Of a stretch of 64,000 bases of DNA, positions 31,893 to 43,902 are shown piece by piece. The translations under genes were made by a program, and so were the position numbers. The notes beneath the pieces were generated by a model, which saw only the letters and a list, made by a program, of their open reading frames with translations, had not been told where the DNA came from and searched no databases. This DNA is from Eutreptiella sp. 'Long Island Sound 2002' (lineage: Eukaryota > Euglenozoa > Euglenophyceae > Eutreptiales > Eutreptiaceae): NCBI GenBank assembly GCA_964036045.1, contig OZ038384.1:33901997-33965996 (forward strand), given 5' to 3'. Each line of letters starts with the position of its first letter. Position 1 is the first letter of the stretch.

Positions 31893-34217
31893 CACCGTTG
31901 ATCAACCATGACACCATGGCCTTCATAGCACCAAGTACGGCATGGCCACATACATGACCCGCCCACCCTCATGAGTCACCAATGTGCACGTATGAAGAAC
32001 CTGCAATCAGGATCACTAAATATGAGTCGGGAGAGTGACATCACGGCGATGGCAAACACTACTTGTCACCTGACATGTGTGACATACATATTGTCATGAT
32101 GGCAATGCTTCGGTACTCCACATCGGACGCCGGGTGCCCGTCACTCAGCGATATCATACACCATGGCCAGCAAGTGAATAGGCTTGGCAGGTTTACTTGC
32201 TGTTTGCAAAGAAGACATCAAACCTCACATGTTTAGTGTAGGGTACATACCAATTGCTGGGCTCCCTACGGTTAGAGTGTCGCGAACCAAAGACATGAAT
32301 AGAGAAGCCAACACACAACATATGTTTCATGCCCTCACATCCTTGGACATGCCACTCGGTCACATCACTTAGTGCCTAATTGCTTGAGACCCGATAACAT
32401 AGGCAACCACAATCGTCATGTGCATTAGAAGCCATCCACACATGAACATATGAAATCAATATTGCCTATTCTCATGTTCGTGTGACACCGAGCAAATTCA
32501 ATGCATGCTACTTGGAGAGAGATTGGGCAAGAAGATTGGATAAGCAGATGCCCTGGGTCACATGCAGAGCACTAGACCCGGCCCGCAGAGTGAGTGCACA
32601 AGGAGAGGTATCCCGCGTCCAATGAGAGCACATCCATGTGAGATTGTCGCATCCCAAAGAGAAGTAGTCCTGCCTCGAAGAGAGATGGTCCCGCCCCAAT
32701 CCATGCCCGGAGAGAGAACCTAACCAGTCCATGGCCCAGGAGGGGGAACCTAACCGATCCATGGCCCAGGAGGGAGAGCCTAACCAATCCATGGCCCAGG
32801 AGGGAACCTCACCAATGCCCAATCCCGAGAGCATGCATATGGAGGGAGACTTTCGCCTAGCCATGACCCAGGAGAGCATTCATGCAAACGGAGTGAGAAA
32901 CCCCAACCTTGACCGAGGATGTCCCTATATCCAGTTGCCAAATTAAGAGAACTCATGCCCTACTGCTTGCCGCCAAGAGAAGGATAGTGGATCACCAACC
33001 ATGTTTGACCAATGATATGAATTCACCGAAGGTCACCGATATAATACGGCAAATGAGAGGTTAGCAACCAGGGCATAAGTGCAATTCTCTGCCTTTAGCA
33101 TGCCCTCCCATTGCACTGGCACATAACATGTTCAACACACGCAATCACAAAAGATTGACCCTCTTTGATTCAATGGAAGATCAAGTTGTAATGACACACG
33201 GAAAGCAAACAAATGATAAGCCAAGGGATGAGGAATTGCTTTGCTTTGCGGAGCAACCACCGAGCTACTTTCTTCCCTTCCAGTGCGCCTACCTCAGCTA
33301 CATCCGCTTCCACTTCACTTCCACTAGGGCTCCCCCAGCTTCGAGGGACTTGTTATCCCCCATGCACGTAAGCGTGGCACTGCTGAAGCAGATGCGCCCA
33401 TTAACGTACACCAGTCTCCTCCCAAGTGCAGTGTTGCACCCAAGGGCGACAGCTGGTGTGGTCAGCGGCACCACACCAGGCTTTAGCCAGATCGCAGTTC
33501 CGGGCCTTCTATCATCCACTGGAGTTGCCCTAGCTTCCGATTCGCTACCATTTCCGCAACAGGATAGGAGTAACACTATTAGCCCCCGTTCGGAAGAATT
33601 TTCACACGATTGACCCACATTGAACTACACAGAGCACGTGCACGCCGACAGGAACACGAGAAGGGCGCGCGCATACACAGCAGGCCTGGTCTGAACTAGA
33701 AATGTGAAATTCTCCATCCTGTGAATCATAAAGAAAATAAACTCGGAACTACCCTGCATCTATACTCGAAACTGCTGAAATCGCTGAAATCCGTGAAGTG
33801 TAGGAAGGAGACGCAGCCAAATGGGATCCGAACCAGCTGCAAACTGTACATGAACTGTTTGTTGAGAACTACAAAGTGAGAGAACAAAATTGTTTTAACT
33901 GATTTCTGATTTCTGTGTCATGCTTTCAAATGAAAAAAGTTTTTCCCGATACGAAAGTTTTTCCCATCAAAAAATGTTTGCAGTGAATTTTTTTTTTGAA
34001 TCCAAATAACTTTTATTCACTATTTTCTCTGAGGCAGGGACGCCATTGTTGATGTTAACAAAATGTAACATCGGTTATGACAAAGCTTCACTTTCCTGCA
34101 CCAAAATATGTCTTTCAGATACAAGAATTTCTCCAATCAAAAAAAAATTCTTAATGCAAAAACCTTTTTGGAACTATTTTCTCTAGTTGCTTTTTATATA
34201 TCGTTTTGAGTTGGAAA
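31893..34217. other. Anonymous DNA between LINE B and the chromodomain ORF
   Basis: Nothing is convincingly coding. A 161-codon plus-strand frame with an ATG (33128-33613) and an overlapping minus-strand frame (33298-33618) both look partly protein-like, but neither shows a family. Positions 33890-34200 are AT-rich with A and T runs. A short minisatellite is listed separately. Confidence 0.6.
32702..32812 (+). repeat. 30-bp minisatellite, about 3.5 units
   Basis: The unit CATGGCCCAGGAGGGGGAAC plus about 10 bases repeats with starts near 32730, 32760 and 32790, and a degenerate unit precedes it. Translation gives MAQEGEPN repeats, but no gene is supported. Confidence 0.75.
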
Positions 34218-34535
34218 ATGGAAGGCCGTAGGAACAGTATTACCAAACGTGCTGCTCCACACAGACTACCACCAAAGGATCAAATAGGCAAGCAACTGCG
34301 AACACGCCGCCATTTGGCTGATCGTCATGGACAATTTGACACCTATGAGGTGGAAGTCCTCGTTGCGGAGAGACTTGCAAAAGGTCCAGCTATTGAGATA
34401 TCGGAGAAGCAGTGGTACGTCCATTGGAAGTGTTACCCTGTTTCAGCTCGGACGTGGGAACCCTTGGAAGAATTCATTCCCAGATTCAATGAGGAGAGGG
34501 AGCAACAGGAACAAAAATATGAACAACAGCGTTAG
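34218..34535 (+). CDS. Chromodomain ORF upstream of hAT transposase
   Basis: From ATG at 34218, 105 codons include a chromodomain at residues about 43-95: YEVEVLVAERL, then QWYVHWKCYPVSARTWEPLEEFIP, with the aromatic and WEP signature positions of the fold. It ends in a Gln/Glu-rich helix at TAG 34535. A transposon-type BED finger and hAT transposase follow on the same strand within 200 bases, so this is probably the N-terminus of that transposase and not a separate gene. Ty3 integrases carry chromodomains too, but no integrase lies next to this one. Chromodomains bind methylated histone tails. Confidence 0.82.
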   Translation: MEGRRNSITKRAAPHRLPPKDQIGKQLRTRRHLADRHGQFDTYEVEVLVAERLAKGPAIEISEKQWYVHWKCYPVSARTWEPLEEFIPRFNEEREQQEQKYEQQR

Positions 34536-34713
34536 AAGAAGAAACTGGATGCTAAGCAGTCAGCGGCAACAGAGGGTGCAGAGAATCTCTTCCGGCAGTC
34601 TTCACTTGAGCAACGTTCAATGCACCGGATTCATCTTCTCGTTGAACAGCCCCTGGCATTCACCGATTCTCTTCCAGTTCAGCCCAGTTTTGTGCAGTGC
34701 ACCCTGTAGAAAA

Positions 34714-36510
34714 AAGATGGGAAGCTTTCAACACAATCATCAAGCATTGTTGTGGAACGACAAATTTATGCGGCCATCTAATTGCACAGCGCAAGCGATG
34801 GTACACCGAACAAGTTGAAAAGACAATCGACAATTAAGCCTCCTTGCAGGTAACACGGGTTGGGACTGTTGACCCCATCCACAGCTCTGAAGTGGTCAGA
34901 AGAGGGGGCATCTCGAACCTGCCGCAAGCTGGCATATTGCCTTTGCACAAAGAAGAGACCACTCCACTTAGTGACTGATGCGGATTACCACGATTTTTGT
35001 ATCGAGATTTCTGCTCAGAAAGTCGATTTTTGTTCCGAGAAGGAGATTGACAAGCAGGTACTTATAATGGTTGCCAGAGGAAATATTTGCATCAAGAAGA
35101 CCGTGTCTCGTTGGAAGGCCAAAGACATCAAACCCAGCATGGCCAGTGACATTTGGAGCCACAGCGAAGTATCGCTGATGGGAACAATGCTGTACTACAT
35201 TGAGGTTCATTGGACAGGGTTACACGCTATGCTCATTGGTACTACGGGTTTTGCAGCGAACGTCGCACTGGGGAGGACATTCGCAGGCAGACTGAGCTGG
35301 ATCTGCAATCTGCCCGGCGGATCTTTGAGGCCATTCATGCCACAGTATCCGATCAGGGCAGCAAAAATAACAGGGCATGGGATGGTTTACTTGGTGGTTA
35401 CTGCACTGGACCCACTCTTGAACTTGCAATGAGGGAATATCTCGAAGCTGACCGCGTTGCGAACGTCGTGAAGCAGGCAAAAGGTATGACAACGTTGTTT
35501 CAGCAGTCCAGCAATCGTCTGAGCAGACTCTCACACTTGCAGAAGGATTTGGAAGCTGCTGTGAATCAAACTCCGCAAGTTGGCAATGCTGTTTGCTGCC
35601 ATCACACACACAAGTCCTTGAACTGGTTCCATGAGCAAAATACGGTTGTTCGAACGTACGATATTCACTATGGAGCGGAGGCCTGACACGAAGATGGTCC
35701 TTTTGCGGACAGTCATATGGACAACAGTGACTGGAAGATGAATGAACACTTGGTGGCTATTTTGTACCCTGCTGCAATTCTGATCAATGTTATTGAGTGG
35801 ACAGTGTATGTAAGGTGCTCTCTTGTTCTGCCATCAACGTACATGCTCACCCAAAAGGCACGATAGCCGCATGTTGTTGCCCGATCAGATGAGGCAGTGG
35901 TGTTTACACCTGCAGATATGACTCCTGAAGTTGTCACCGCGCGTCAATCTTTCTGCGATGCACTTGAGGATTGTTGGATTGCTTCACTACCTGCACACAT
36001 CCTTCGAATGCACTTCGTTGCGAGGTTGCTGTACCCAACGTTCAAAAACTTCCGTTTCTTGAGTGATGAGGAGAGAGGCACTGCAATGAACAGTATCAGA
36101 CAAGTCTGGAACCTGAAATGGAAACCTAGGGTTGCAACCAATCGGCACCTAAAGCCAGCGGCACGAAAGGATGCACGTAAAGATTTGACGTCTTTTTTCG
36201 CTGCAGAATTCCTTGGTAATGTTGCACCACCAGAGTGCAGCAATGATTTTCCTTGCGATGAGTTGGATGATTACCTTTCCTTGCCAGTGAGTGGCATGCA
36301 TACCTGGGGCATTGATTGGTTGCAACAGCACCGTTGTCGCCTTTCTTACTTGAACCAGATTGCCCGGCAGTACCTGGCGTGTCCAGCGCTTCTTCGGTGC
36401 TGCTGGGTGGTCTTTCTCCGATTTAGCACAAGCAATGAAGGAAGGCACATTGGGAGCCAGGCTGCTGGCTGCCTACAATTATAAGCCTCATATGTATGTT
36501 GCACCTTGAG
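34714..36510 (+). pseudogene. hAT-family transposase, decayed
   Basis: A BED-like finger remnant (RWEAFNTIIKHCC, NLCGHL) lies at about 34722-34830. The catalytic part starts with KPSMASDIWSHSEVSLMG (first Asp, about 35130). VSDQGSKNNRAWDGLLG (about 35350) has the second Asp and RVANVVKQAKGM. A DWKMNEHLVAIL to LVLPSTYML helix segment follows (35730-35850). From 35897, LYPTFKNFRFLSDEER leads to the dimerisation end, DELDDYLSLPV, QIARQYLACPA and SDLAQAMKEG. At least four frame changes break it. It would excise and insert DNA with short inverted ends; I could not find those ends. It closes with LLAAYNYKPHMYVAP and TGA at about 36508. Confidence 0.8.
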
Positions 36511-37724
36511 CGCTGCTTGGTTCGTGCAACATCTGACGCCGATCGCCAAATACTATAAGCGTCACTTATGCTGTGGGCGTTTTATTTTATTGCAGTCTGA
36601 CGCAAAATGTACATTCAAGCATGTAACGTGTAGCATACCATTTGGATATGTTGATCGTTCCGTGGGTATCACAATTTTCTGTTTGTGCAATGTGACAGGT
36701 TGCCTGCAACAATAGACAAGGCTGAAGCTAGTTCAGCTGATTCATGGGACCATGAAAGCATGGGAAACATGTTCAAATCCTGCTGGCAGTAAACGTTTGT
36801 TACGAAAATCTGGCGCTGCGTTGCACGATGTTTACGGCGCGCTTCGCAGCGGCATTTCTGATTAAAATTTGAAAGATAACCGATTCGATGCAATTGTTTT
36901 TCCAAAATCGATTAATCGGTTAATTGCCAGGACCGGTTACAAATCCTATTTTCGGTTGCCTGCACCATTTTGTCGAGTTTTGCAACTTTGTCATTGGGCA
37001 GTACCACTATTGGTCGACACTGTTGGTTCAGCCTTTGAGACATAAGCACACAGTTTGGGCATGTTTCACAACCCTTTTGTTTCCTGCGCTAAGTGTGCCA
37101 GGGTTTCTCAGGTGGCAGATGGTTTATTGCAGAGGTTTTGGGAAAACATTGGGTTCTGTTTTGAGAAAACAGTTTTGGTATTTTTGTTCGCAGTGGCTAT
37201 ACATCACTCATTGTTTCACCCATGCAATGGCGTTTAGCCTAGGAAGTGGTGAGACAAACCTACTGGGTCACCGAAATTAGGTAAAAAAAGAAAAAAATAT
37301 TCCAGTTTGGTACTTCTCTGAAAATAGGTCACATTCAGTTTGGGTTGCTATTTGAAAGAACGTCGATTCACCATAAACAACCTTCCAATCAGAAGTAACG
37401 GATGAATCGGAGATAACTGGTTAATTGGATGATTTAAACACAATAATTGCATCGAACCGGTTATTTCAGAAACAATAATTGCATCGAATTGGTTATTTTT
37501 CAAATAATCATCAGAAACGACTGGTTTTTTTTTGGAAGGCCCCAAACCTTGAAATCAGGGCACCACGAGGCTATGGCCCATGGATATCTCTGGAAGCCAA
37601 GTACGTATGGGCCCACATTGGACTCTCCTTGGGTCACACACCGAACACTGAGTCCTGTTCCCAAGCCGTCATGGAGGAAAACCCTGTTCTGGTTTGACTT
37701 ATGAACTGTCCTGTTTCTCCAAAA
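36511..37724. other. Anonymous DNA with short inverted and tandem repeats
   Basis: I see no gene. The segment ATAACCGATTCGATGCAATTG (about 36875-36895) recurs inverted and duplicated at about 37442-37500 (AATTGCATCGAAYYGGTTAT, two 33-base units). The two blocks bracket about 550 bases and could be the ends of a small non-autonomous transposon. Confidence 0.4.
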
Positions 37725-37959
37725 TCCCAAAATACGACAAACACTTCTGCACAGGATCTTTAGGTGGAGCACCAATTCATACACACTTCACAAATTCGAA
37801 GGCAAAAACCCTGTTCCAAGATATCGAAGTATCATACAGCACATCGTTCGCAGCAACTGGCATCTCGAAGCTTCTGATGTAGTCACAGACTGCAGTGCTA
37901 TTGCAACTGCGATTGCGACTCGCGCGCTCACTGCGCTGCTGCTCCTGGAAACGATAACA
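37725..37959 (+). repeat. 235-bp inverted repeat, left arm
   Basis: It is the reverse complement of 40996-41230 at roughly 85 percent by eye (CCCAAAATACGACAAAC, AGGATCTTTAGG, GCAACTGGCATCTCGA, GCGATTGCGACTCGCGCGCTC are shared). Confidence 0.85.
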
Positions 37960-38461
37960 CTACCCCCGCCTGATACCTCGAAGAGGTCCCACTTGTCTGT
38001 GTGGGCGTCACACTGTCGAAACTGAATAGACAGGGCCCAGGCGAAAAACTTTTTTTTCTGGACCTCGACATGTGCTGGCTTCCTGAAGCATAATAGTGGT
38101 TGAAACACACAGACTGGGTTACAGTGTATGGTATAGCTGTCCCCAGAGCCTCACTCACACGTCGTGTTCGACTTTCCCGCGGGCTGCGTCTTGGCGAAAG
38201 CTGCAGAAGACAACTTCCCCAGGCACACTGCACGGGCGCTACCCACAGCAAGGCTTTGAGCTTGTCGAGATACCATAACATCGGGCACTGCTATCGAAGC
38301 TGACTGCCCAGCAAACAAACACCCAACAGGACTATACATCTGTCGGATCGACAGCGCATATTAAGGCAGTCCACACCATTAATGGCGTCCCAACTGTCGG
38401 AGAGCGATTACTTGGCATTCAGACTCTCGAATCAGCCATTATATGGCATTCTGACTGTCGT

Positions 38462-40995
38462 ATCAGCAGTCAGCAGTACGTGCTCCACTCGAATGTGGAC
38501 GAGCCATCCACCTGGAGTCGACATACTTCATGTACCTCCTTCAGTGTCTCAACGCTAGTCATGAACTTGAAGGTGTCATGGCCCGTATAGTGTCGACGAA
38601 CATCGCTCTCCAGGACACGTTTCTGAATCGGGATACCAGATCGATGGTTGAGCAATTGGAGGTTGGGATCGCCGAGGTGGCCGTCAACGGGATACTTGTA
38701 CTGGAATACGAACACATGCTTGCGGGCAAGAGCTCGGAACTGTCCCGGTCCTAATGTCTGCGACTTGGTCGTGAAAAAATCTCCTAGGTTCGTTGGCTGC
38801 CAAATGGCAGCCTTCGACAAATTCATTCGATTGGTGGTCTGGAAGGACAACGCGTCATTTGGACCGGTGGTCCATCGATACGTTTGCTTCGAGCCGGTAC
38901 CAGCGGCCATGCTGTGGTAGAACTGACCAGTGCGCGTATCGACCCGCCACCACGGCGTGTCAGCAATCTAAAATCTCCGAGCAACGATGATGACGCTGAC
39001 GTCGTCGAGCCCGGGACCGAGGGCGTATCGGTCAATGGTCTCGAGACTGCTGGTTGCAGAGTTTGCTTGGCTTCGACCGAGGTGTTGATGCACATACTGG
39101 CCATCGGCGAAAGCCCCCTGCAGAGCGAATCGAACCGCTTCTGCAGTCACAAGGCTCGAAGCAGTGTCGACAATGCCCGACTCGAGGACTTGGTCATGGC
39201 AGCTGACCTTGCGTTGATGGGCAGCTTTGAAGTCATCACGGATCAGCGTGAGGTACTTGAACATCGGTACATCGAAGTGATGCTGGTAGATGTTCGAATC
39301 CGCCAACAAGAACCGGTGGTCGACAGGGTCCGGATGGAACGGGTCGCTCGGGGGCAAACCCCTGGGCTGGGGCTCCTCCCGTTGATCGACGAAAACATCC
39401 CTTCAGAACGGGACCTCTCGGCGCCAACACCGTCCATTCTCGTATCCGCCTTCCTAAGGGGACATGAGATATCTCGAGGTACCCAGACGTCGAGCTAAAT
39501 CAGCGGCGTCCTCGAAAGCAAAAAAGGTTGATGTACTCCTCATTCGTCGAATGAAGACGTGTAACTCTTCGAATTTCCTTATCGAAGTCGTAGTACCTGA
39601 TTTGTCCAGGACCCGTCTGGTAAATCGTCGCCAGCTGGATTAGATCCATGGGGGCACCTGGTGCGACGGCGCTGTAGGCGTATGGCCCAGTCGACTCTCC
39701 TAGTCGATAGTATTCCTGGAGCTGGACCATGAGGTCCTGGGTTTGCACTGGGGCGCACCAGTACCTCTTATACCCGAGTTGAGTGGTACCTCTTAGGCCT
39801 CGCATATGGTGTCATCGAACGAGCAAGTCGACCTTACACGCGAGAAAGCGGGCTCGATCTTCGAATAACCAGTCATTCATTTGGCAAACCTTCTGGAGCT
39901 CTCGACTGAGCCCAAGGATCAAAACAGCGGAGGGTGCTGGCCAGCGCATCTTCTCAAATGTCCAGAAACGTCGGAACCTGAAGAGCAGGTTGATTCCATC
40001 GGCGACGTGCATCAGGTCGTTGATCCCACAAATCTCTCGATGCCTGCCGTTCAGGCGTGCAATTGGATTGGGCAGGTCGGTCTCCACGAGATTGTTCCGG
40101 AATCCCCAGTCTAGTTGGTTGTTGCATTTTCGCCATTCGACAACGGCATTGCGAAAGTTCTGACAGGCCACTTCGATCTTCGTGTACCACTGGTAGCTTG
40201 GTGCGCTTCTAGGGGTTCCGTTTTCGTCGAAGCACGTGTCAGGCGCACTTTGCATCGTCTGATAGGGGAACGGCGCTGTCTTGCGCCAGCTGTCTATGTC
40301 AACAACGCCAGGCAATTCTTAGATCCTGGCGTTCGTCTTCGACACAACTGCCGCGTGGCGTGGGCCCAGGTCTTGATGACCTCGTCATTGACCGGCCATG
40401 GCACTCGACGCGATGACAAGCACCTGGGGGTCGAGTTTGGTATACTCTGTCGCAAGTGGCTCGTCTTGGTGCGTCCGAAATCGATAAGGTGGCTTCATTC
40501 CGAACGTGCCCAGGTGTCGGAATTGGTCGACAGACTTGATTGAATGTCCGTATTGCTCCACATAATATGGCTGTCACAGCGGTTCTGGTCGACGAACAGT
40601 ATCGTAGCTGGGCGGTGGAGTCGACCAACTCTGTGCGGCGTACGAATCGTCCTCGTTGTCATCGATGTAGGAACCGGGTAGATCATTGTAGGCGTCATCG
40701 TCATCGTCTTCATTGAAGTATGAATTGGACTGGTTCGTTCGAGCCGTAGCTTGCGTTCTGGGGGCGTTGGACAGCCATGATTGGTCGACCCATGATTCTT
40801 CGTTGGGGGCGTTCGGCTCTCCTCTCCACGACAGTTCGTTCTTGGAGGTGTTCTGCCTTCCCGTCCACGAATTGTTGACCCATGATGATTGATTCCATCA
40901 GGACGCTGAACAGAGCAAGGAAGTCAGTCGTGGTACCCCCTGTAGCAAGCGAGATCCTCGTCAGGATCGAACCACTCTGGGTGTGAATGAACCCT
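38462..40995 (-). pseudogene. Gag-like retroelement remnant, minus copy
   Basis: The right part (40995-39900) is a diverged copy of the plus-strand coding segments at 42590-43680, sharing HSHPEWFDPDEDLACY, QWYTKI, NNLVETDLPNPIARLN and ICGINDLMHVADGI. To the left it continues further than the plus copies do, with protein-like frames 39500-39805 (YYRLGESTGPYAYSAVAPG), 38968-39357 and 38470-38910 (FRALARKHVFVFQYKYPVDG), to TACGTGC near 38470. I find no protease, RT or integrase. It begins abruptly at the inner edge of the inverted repeat. It may be the coding part of a non-autonomous element; its function is unknown. Confidence 0.6.
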
Positions 40996-41230
40996 GTTAT
41001 GGTTTCGAGCAGCAGCAGCGCAGCGAGCGCGCGAGTCGCAATCGCAGTAGCAATCGCACTGCAGTCTGTGAATGCATCTGAAGCATCGAGATGCCAGTTG
41101 CTGCATACCAAGTGCTGGATCATACTTTGATATCTCTGAACAGGGTTTTGGTCTTTGAATTTGCGAAGTGTCTATGTATTGGTGCTCCGCCTAAAGATCC
41201 TGCGCAGAAGTGGTTTGTCGTATTTTGGGA
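40996..41230 (+). repeat. 235-bp inverted repeat, right arm
   Basis: It pairs with 37725-37959. It also forms the immediate 5' flank of the plus-strand gag-like ORF at 41349. Confidence 0.85.
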
Positions 41231-41348
41231 CTTTCAAGAAACAAGAGAAACAAGAGAGTTGCCAAGTCAAACGACAACAAGTGGTAGCCAGCTAGGTGGC
41301 CTGGAGATCAATATTCAAGATCTATCTTCGACGCCGTCCTTGAATTCA

Positions 41349-43902
41349 ATGGAGCGACCTTTCCACGACACAGGTATGCGGCACTTTATCAGAGACTGCC
41401 TGTTTCGATCCAACTCATCGTTGCATCACGAGTTTTCGAGTTCGTTAGAAACGTTCATCGCAGAGCGCATCGCAAGTCGAGAAAGCGATTGGTTTCCATG
41501 CATGTCCCGTAATCTTCACAGCTCATCACAGAAGCTTGCAGATACTCAAGCCAAGGTCATTGAATTGGAACAACGCATGAATGCGTTGCAGACATCAGCA
41601 GCAAATGCTACTACGGCAACTGATCACCGAGTTGACGTTTTGCAGTTCTCGACGGAGAATGCAACAGAAGCTGCAGTAAGCGAACTTCGACCCCTGGAAC
41701 ATGAACTTTTGCAATGTCATGTCCTTCTCAACAAGTATGCAGAAGTTTCCAGTCAGCAACCTTCGAATCACTTCCGGTTTCCACAACAACAACCACAGCA
41801 ACAACCACAACCATAACCACAGCCATCGCCTTCAAGCTTTCTGCCGTATTCACTGTCGAACAGTTCACCTTATCCACCGCAACAACCACCTCTACGACCA
41901 CCTCTCTTTGACCGGTCAATGAATACAGCGAACCCAATGAACCAAGCCAATCCACTGCATGCCGCGATTCACCAAGCCAGTCCAGTGAATGCTGGGATTC
42001 CACGTGCCCCAACATTCAAGATCCTGGGAAATCGTGTTGAACGCTTACACAAGCTGATTCGAAGGTTTTCTGGGAAACCAGGATCAGGAGAGTTCCGCAC
42101 GTGGGAGGATGACATTATGCCAGCCTTCCCTCTGTCGGATATCACTTCACCCGTCGAACAGGTGACCACCATACCGTTCCTCCTTGAAGGCGATGCTGTC
42201 CAGTATTACCACAGTTTAACGAAAGTTGTACAAGATGACTAGTTCGAGCTCATGTGTGTGTTGGGTCAACGCCGGAAGTTCGAAATGAAGGGGAGGCCCC
42301 TCATCGAAAGGAGGTAAAGAAGGTGTGTCCTCCCGCGGGACATTTGCCGGAATAGCACTGAGTGGGCGAATCGTCATGTCAGGAGCTACCACAGGCTTGG
42401 AAATGCTTGAACAAGCCCTGGCCAATTAACGTATCCTGGAATCGACCTGGGAAGGGGGGCCCCGACCCCGCATTGACCCGAAATTGTGCAAGTTGTGTGG
42501 GTGCTCGCCCCAGGGTGACGAAGAATACTATGGAGGGAAGTGCTCGAGCCTGGAAGAGCCTGATACACACTCCAATTCTTCGGAGGAATGGGTTCATTCA
42601 CACCCAGAGTGGTTCGATCCTGATGAGGATCTCGCTTGCTACACGGGGTACGAAGACTGATTCCTTTCCTCTGCTCATTGTCCGGATGAAATCAATCACG
42701 GGTCGACAGTTCGTGGACAGGGGGGCCGGAAACCTCCAGGAACAAACCGTCATGGGGAGCAGAGCCGAACGCCCCCGACGCCCCCAACGACGAATCATGG
42801 GTCGACCAATCCAACGACGAATAATGGGTTGACCAATCATGGCTGTCCAACGCCCCCAGAACGCAAGGTACCACTCGAACGAACCAATCCGATTCCTACT
42901 TCGAACAAGAAGACAACGATGATGCCTACGCAGACCAACCCGATTCCTACATCAATGACAACGAGGACAATTTGTACGCCACACAAAGTTGGTCGACGCC
43001 ACTGCCCAGCTACGATACTGTTCGTGGACCAGAACCGCTGTGGCAGCCATATCATATGGAACAATATGACCATGAAGTCGAGACTGTCGACGAACTCCGA
43101 CACCTGGGCACGTTCAGAATGAAGCCACCCTATCGATTTGGGACGCACGAAGATGATCCGCTTGCGTCAGAGTATACCAAACTCGACCCACAGGTGCTTG
43201 TCATCGCGTCGAGTGCCATGGCCAGTCAACGACGAGGTCATCAATTTCTAAGCCCACGTCATGCAGCAGTTGTGTTGAGTACCAACGCCGCGATCCATGA
43301 ATTGCGCAGAGTTGTCGACAGAGACAGCTGGCATAAAACAGCGCCATTGCTCTACGACACGATGCGAAGCGCCTGACACGTCCTTCGACGAACACGGAAA
43401 CGCTGCCAGCGCACCAAGCCACCAGTGGTACACAAAAATCAAGATGGTTTGTCAGAACATTCGAAGGACCGTTGTCGACTGGCGGCAATGCAACGAAGAG
43501 CTCGACCGGGGATGCAGGAACAATCTCCTTGAGACTGACCTGCCGAATCAAATTGCACGCCTGAACCGCATGCATCGAGAGATTTGTGGGATCTACGACC
43601 TGATGCACGTCGCCGATGGAATCGACCTGTTCTTCAGATACCGACGTTTCAGGACATTGGAGAAGATGCGCTGGTAAGCCCTCCCGCTGTTTCGATCCTT
43701 GGGCCCATTCGAGAGCTCCAGAAGGTTTGCCAAACGAATGACTGGTTATTCGAAGATTGAGTCCCCTTTCTCGCGTACAAGGTTGACTTGCTGTTTCGAC
43801 AACACCAATTGCGAGGCCAACGAGCTACCACTTGACTCGGGTACAAACGATATGGGTGCGCTCCAGTTGGCACGCAGGCCCCCATGGTCCAGCTCCAGGA
43901 AA
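41349..43902 (+). pseudogene. Gag-like protein of unclassified LTR-type element, plus copy 1
   Basis: ATG at 41349 opens MERPFHDTGMRHFIRD, then a coiled-coil stretch (about 41540-41720), a Gln/Pro/His-rich hinge (41770-41900, one TAA) and a Gag capsid-type segment, RLHKLIRRFSGKPGSGEFRTWEDDI to FLLEGDAVQYYHSL (42040-42235). A TAG follows at 42239 where Trp is expected. A Cys-rich motif KLCKLCGC (42484) is followed by acidic and Tyr-rich regions and the block shared with the minus copy (42972-43680). It is cut at 43902 by element T. Several stops and shifts make it non-functional. Confidence 0.65.

Noticed and set aside
33128-33618. Overlapping plus (161 codons) and minus (106 codons) frames as a gene
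   Set aside because: Both strands look equally coding, no family is recognisable, and there is no splice or promoter support.
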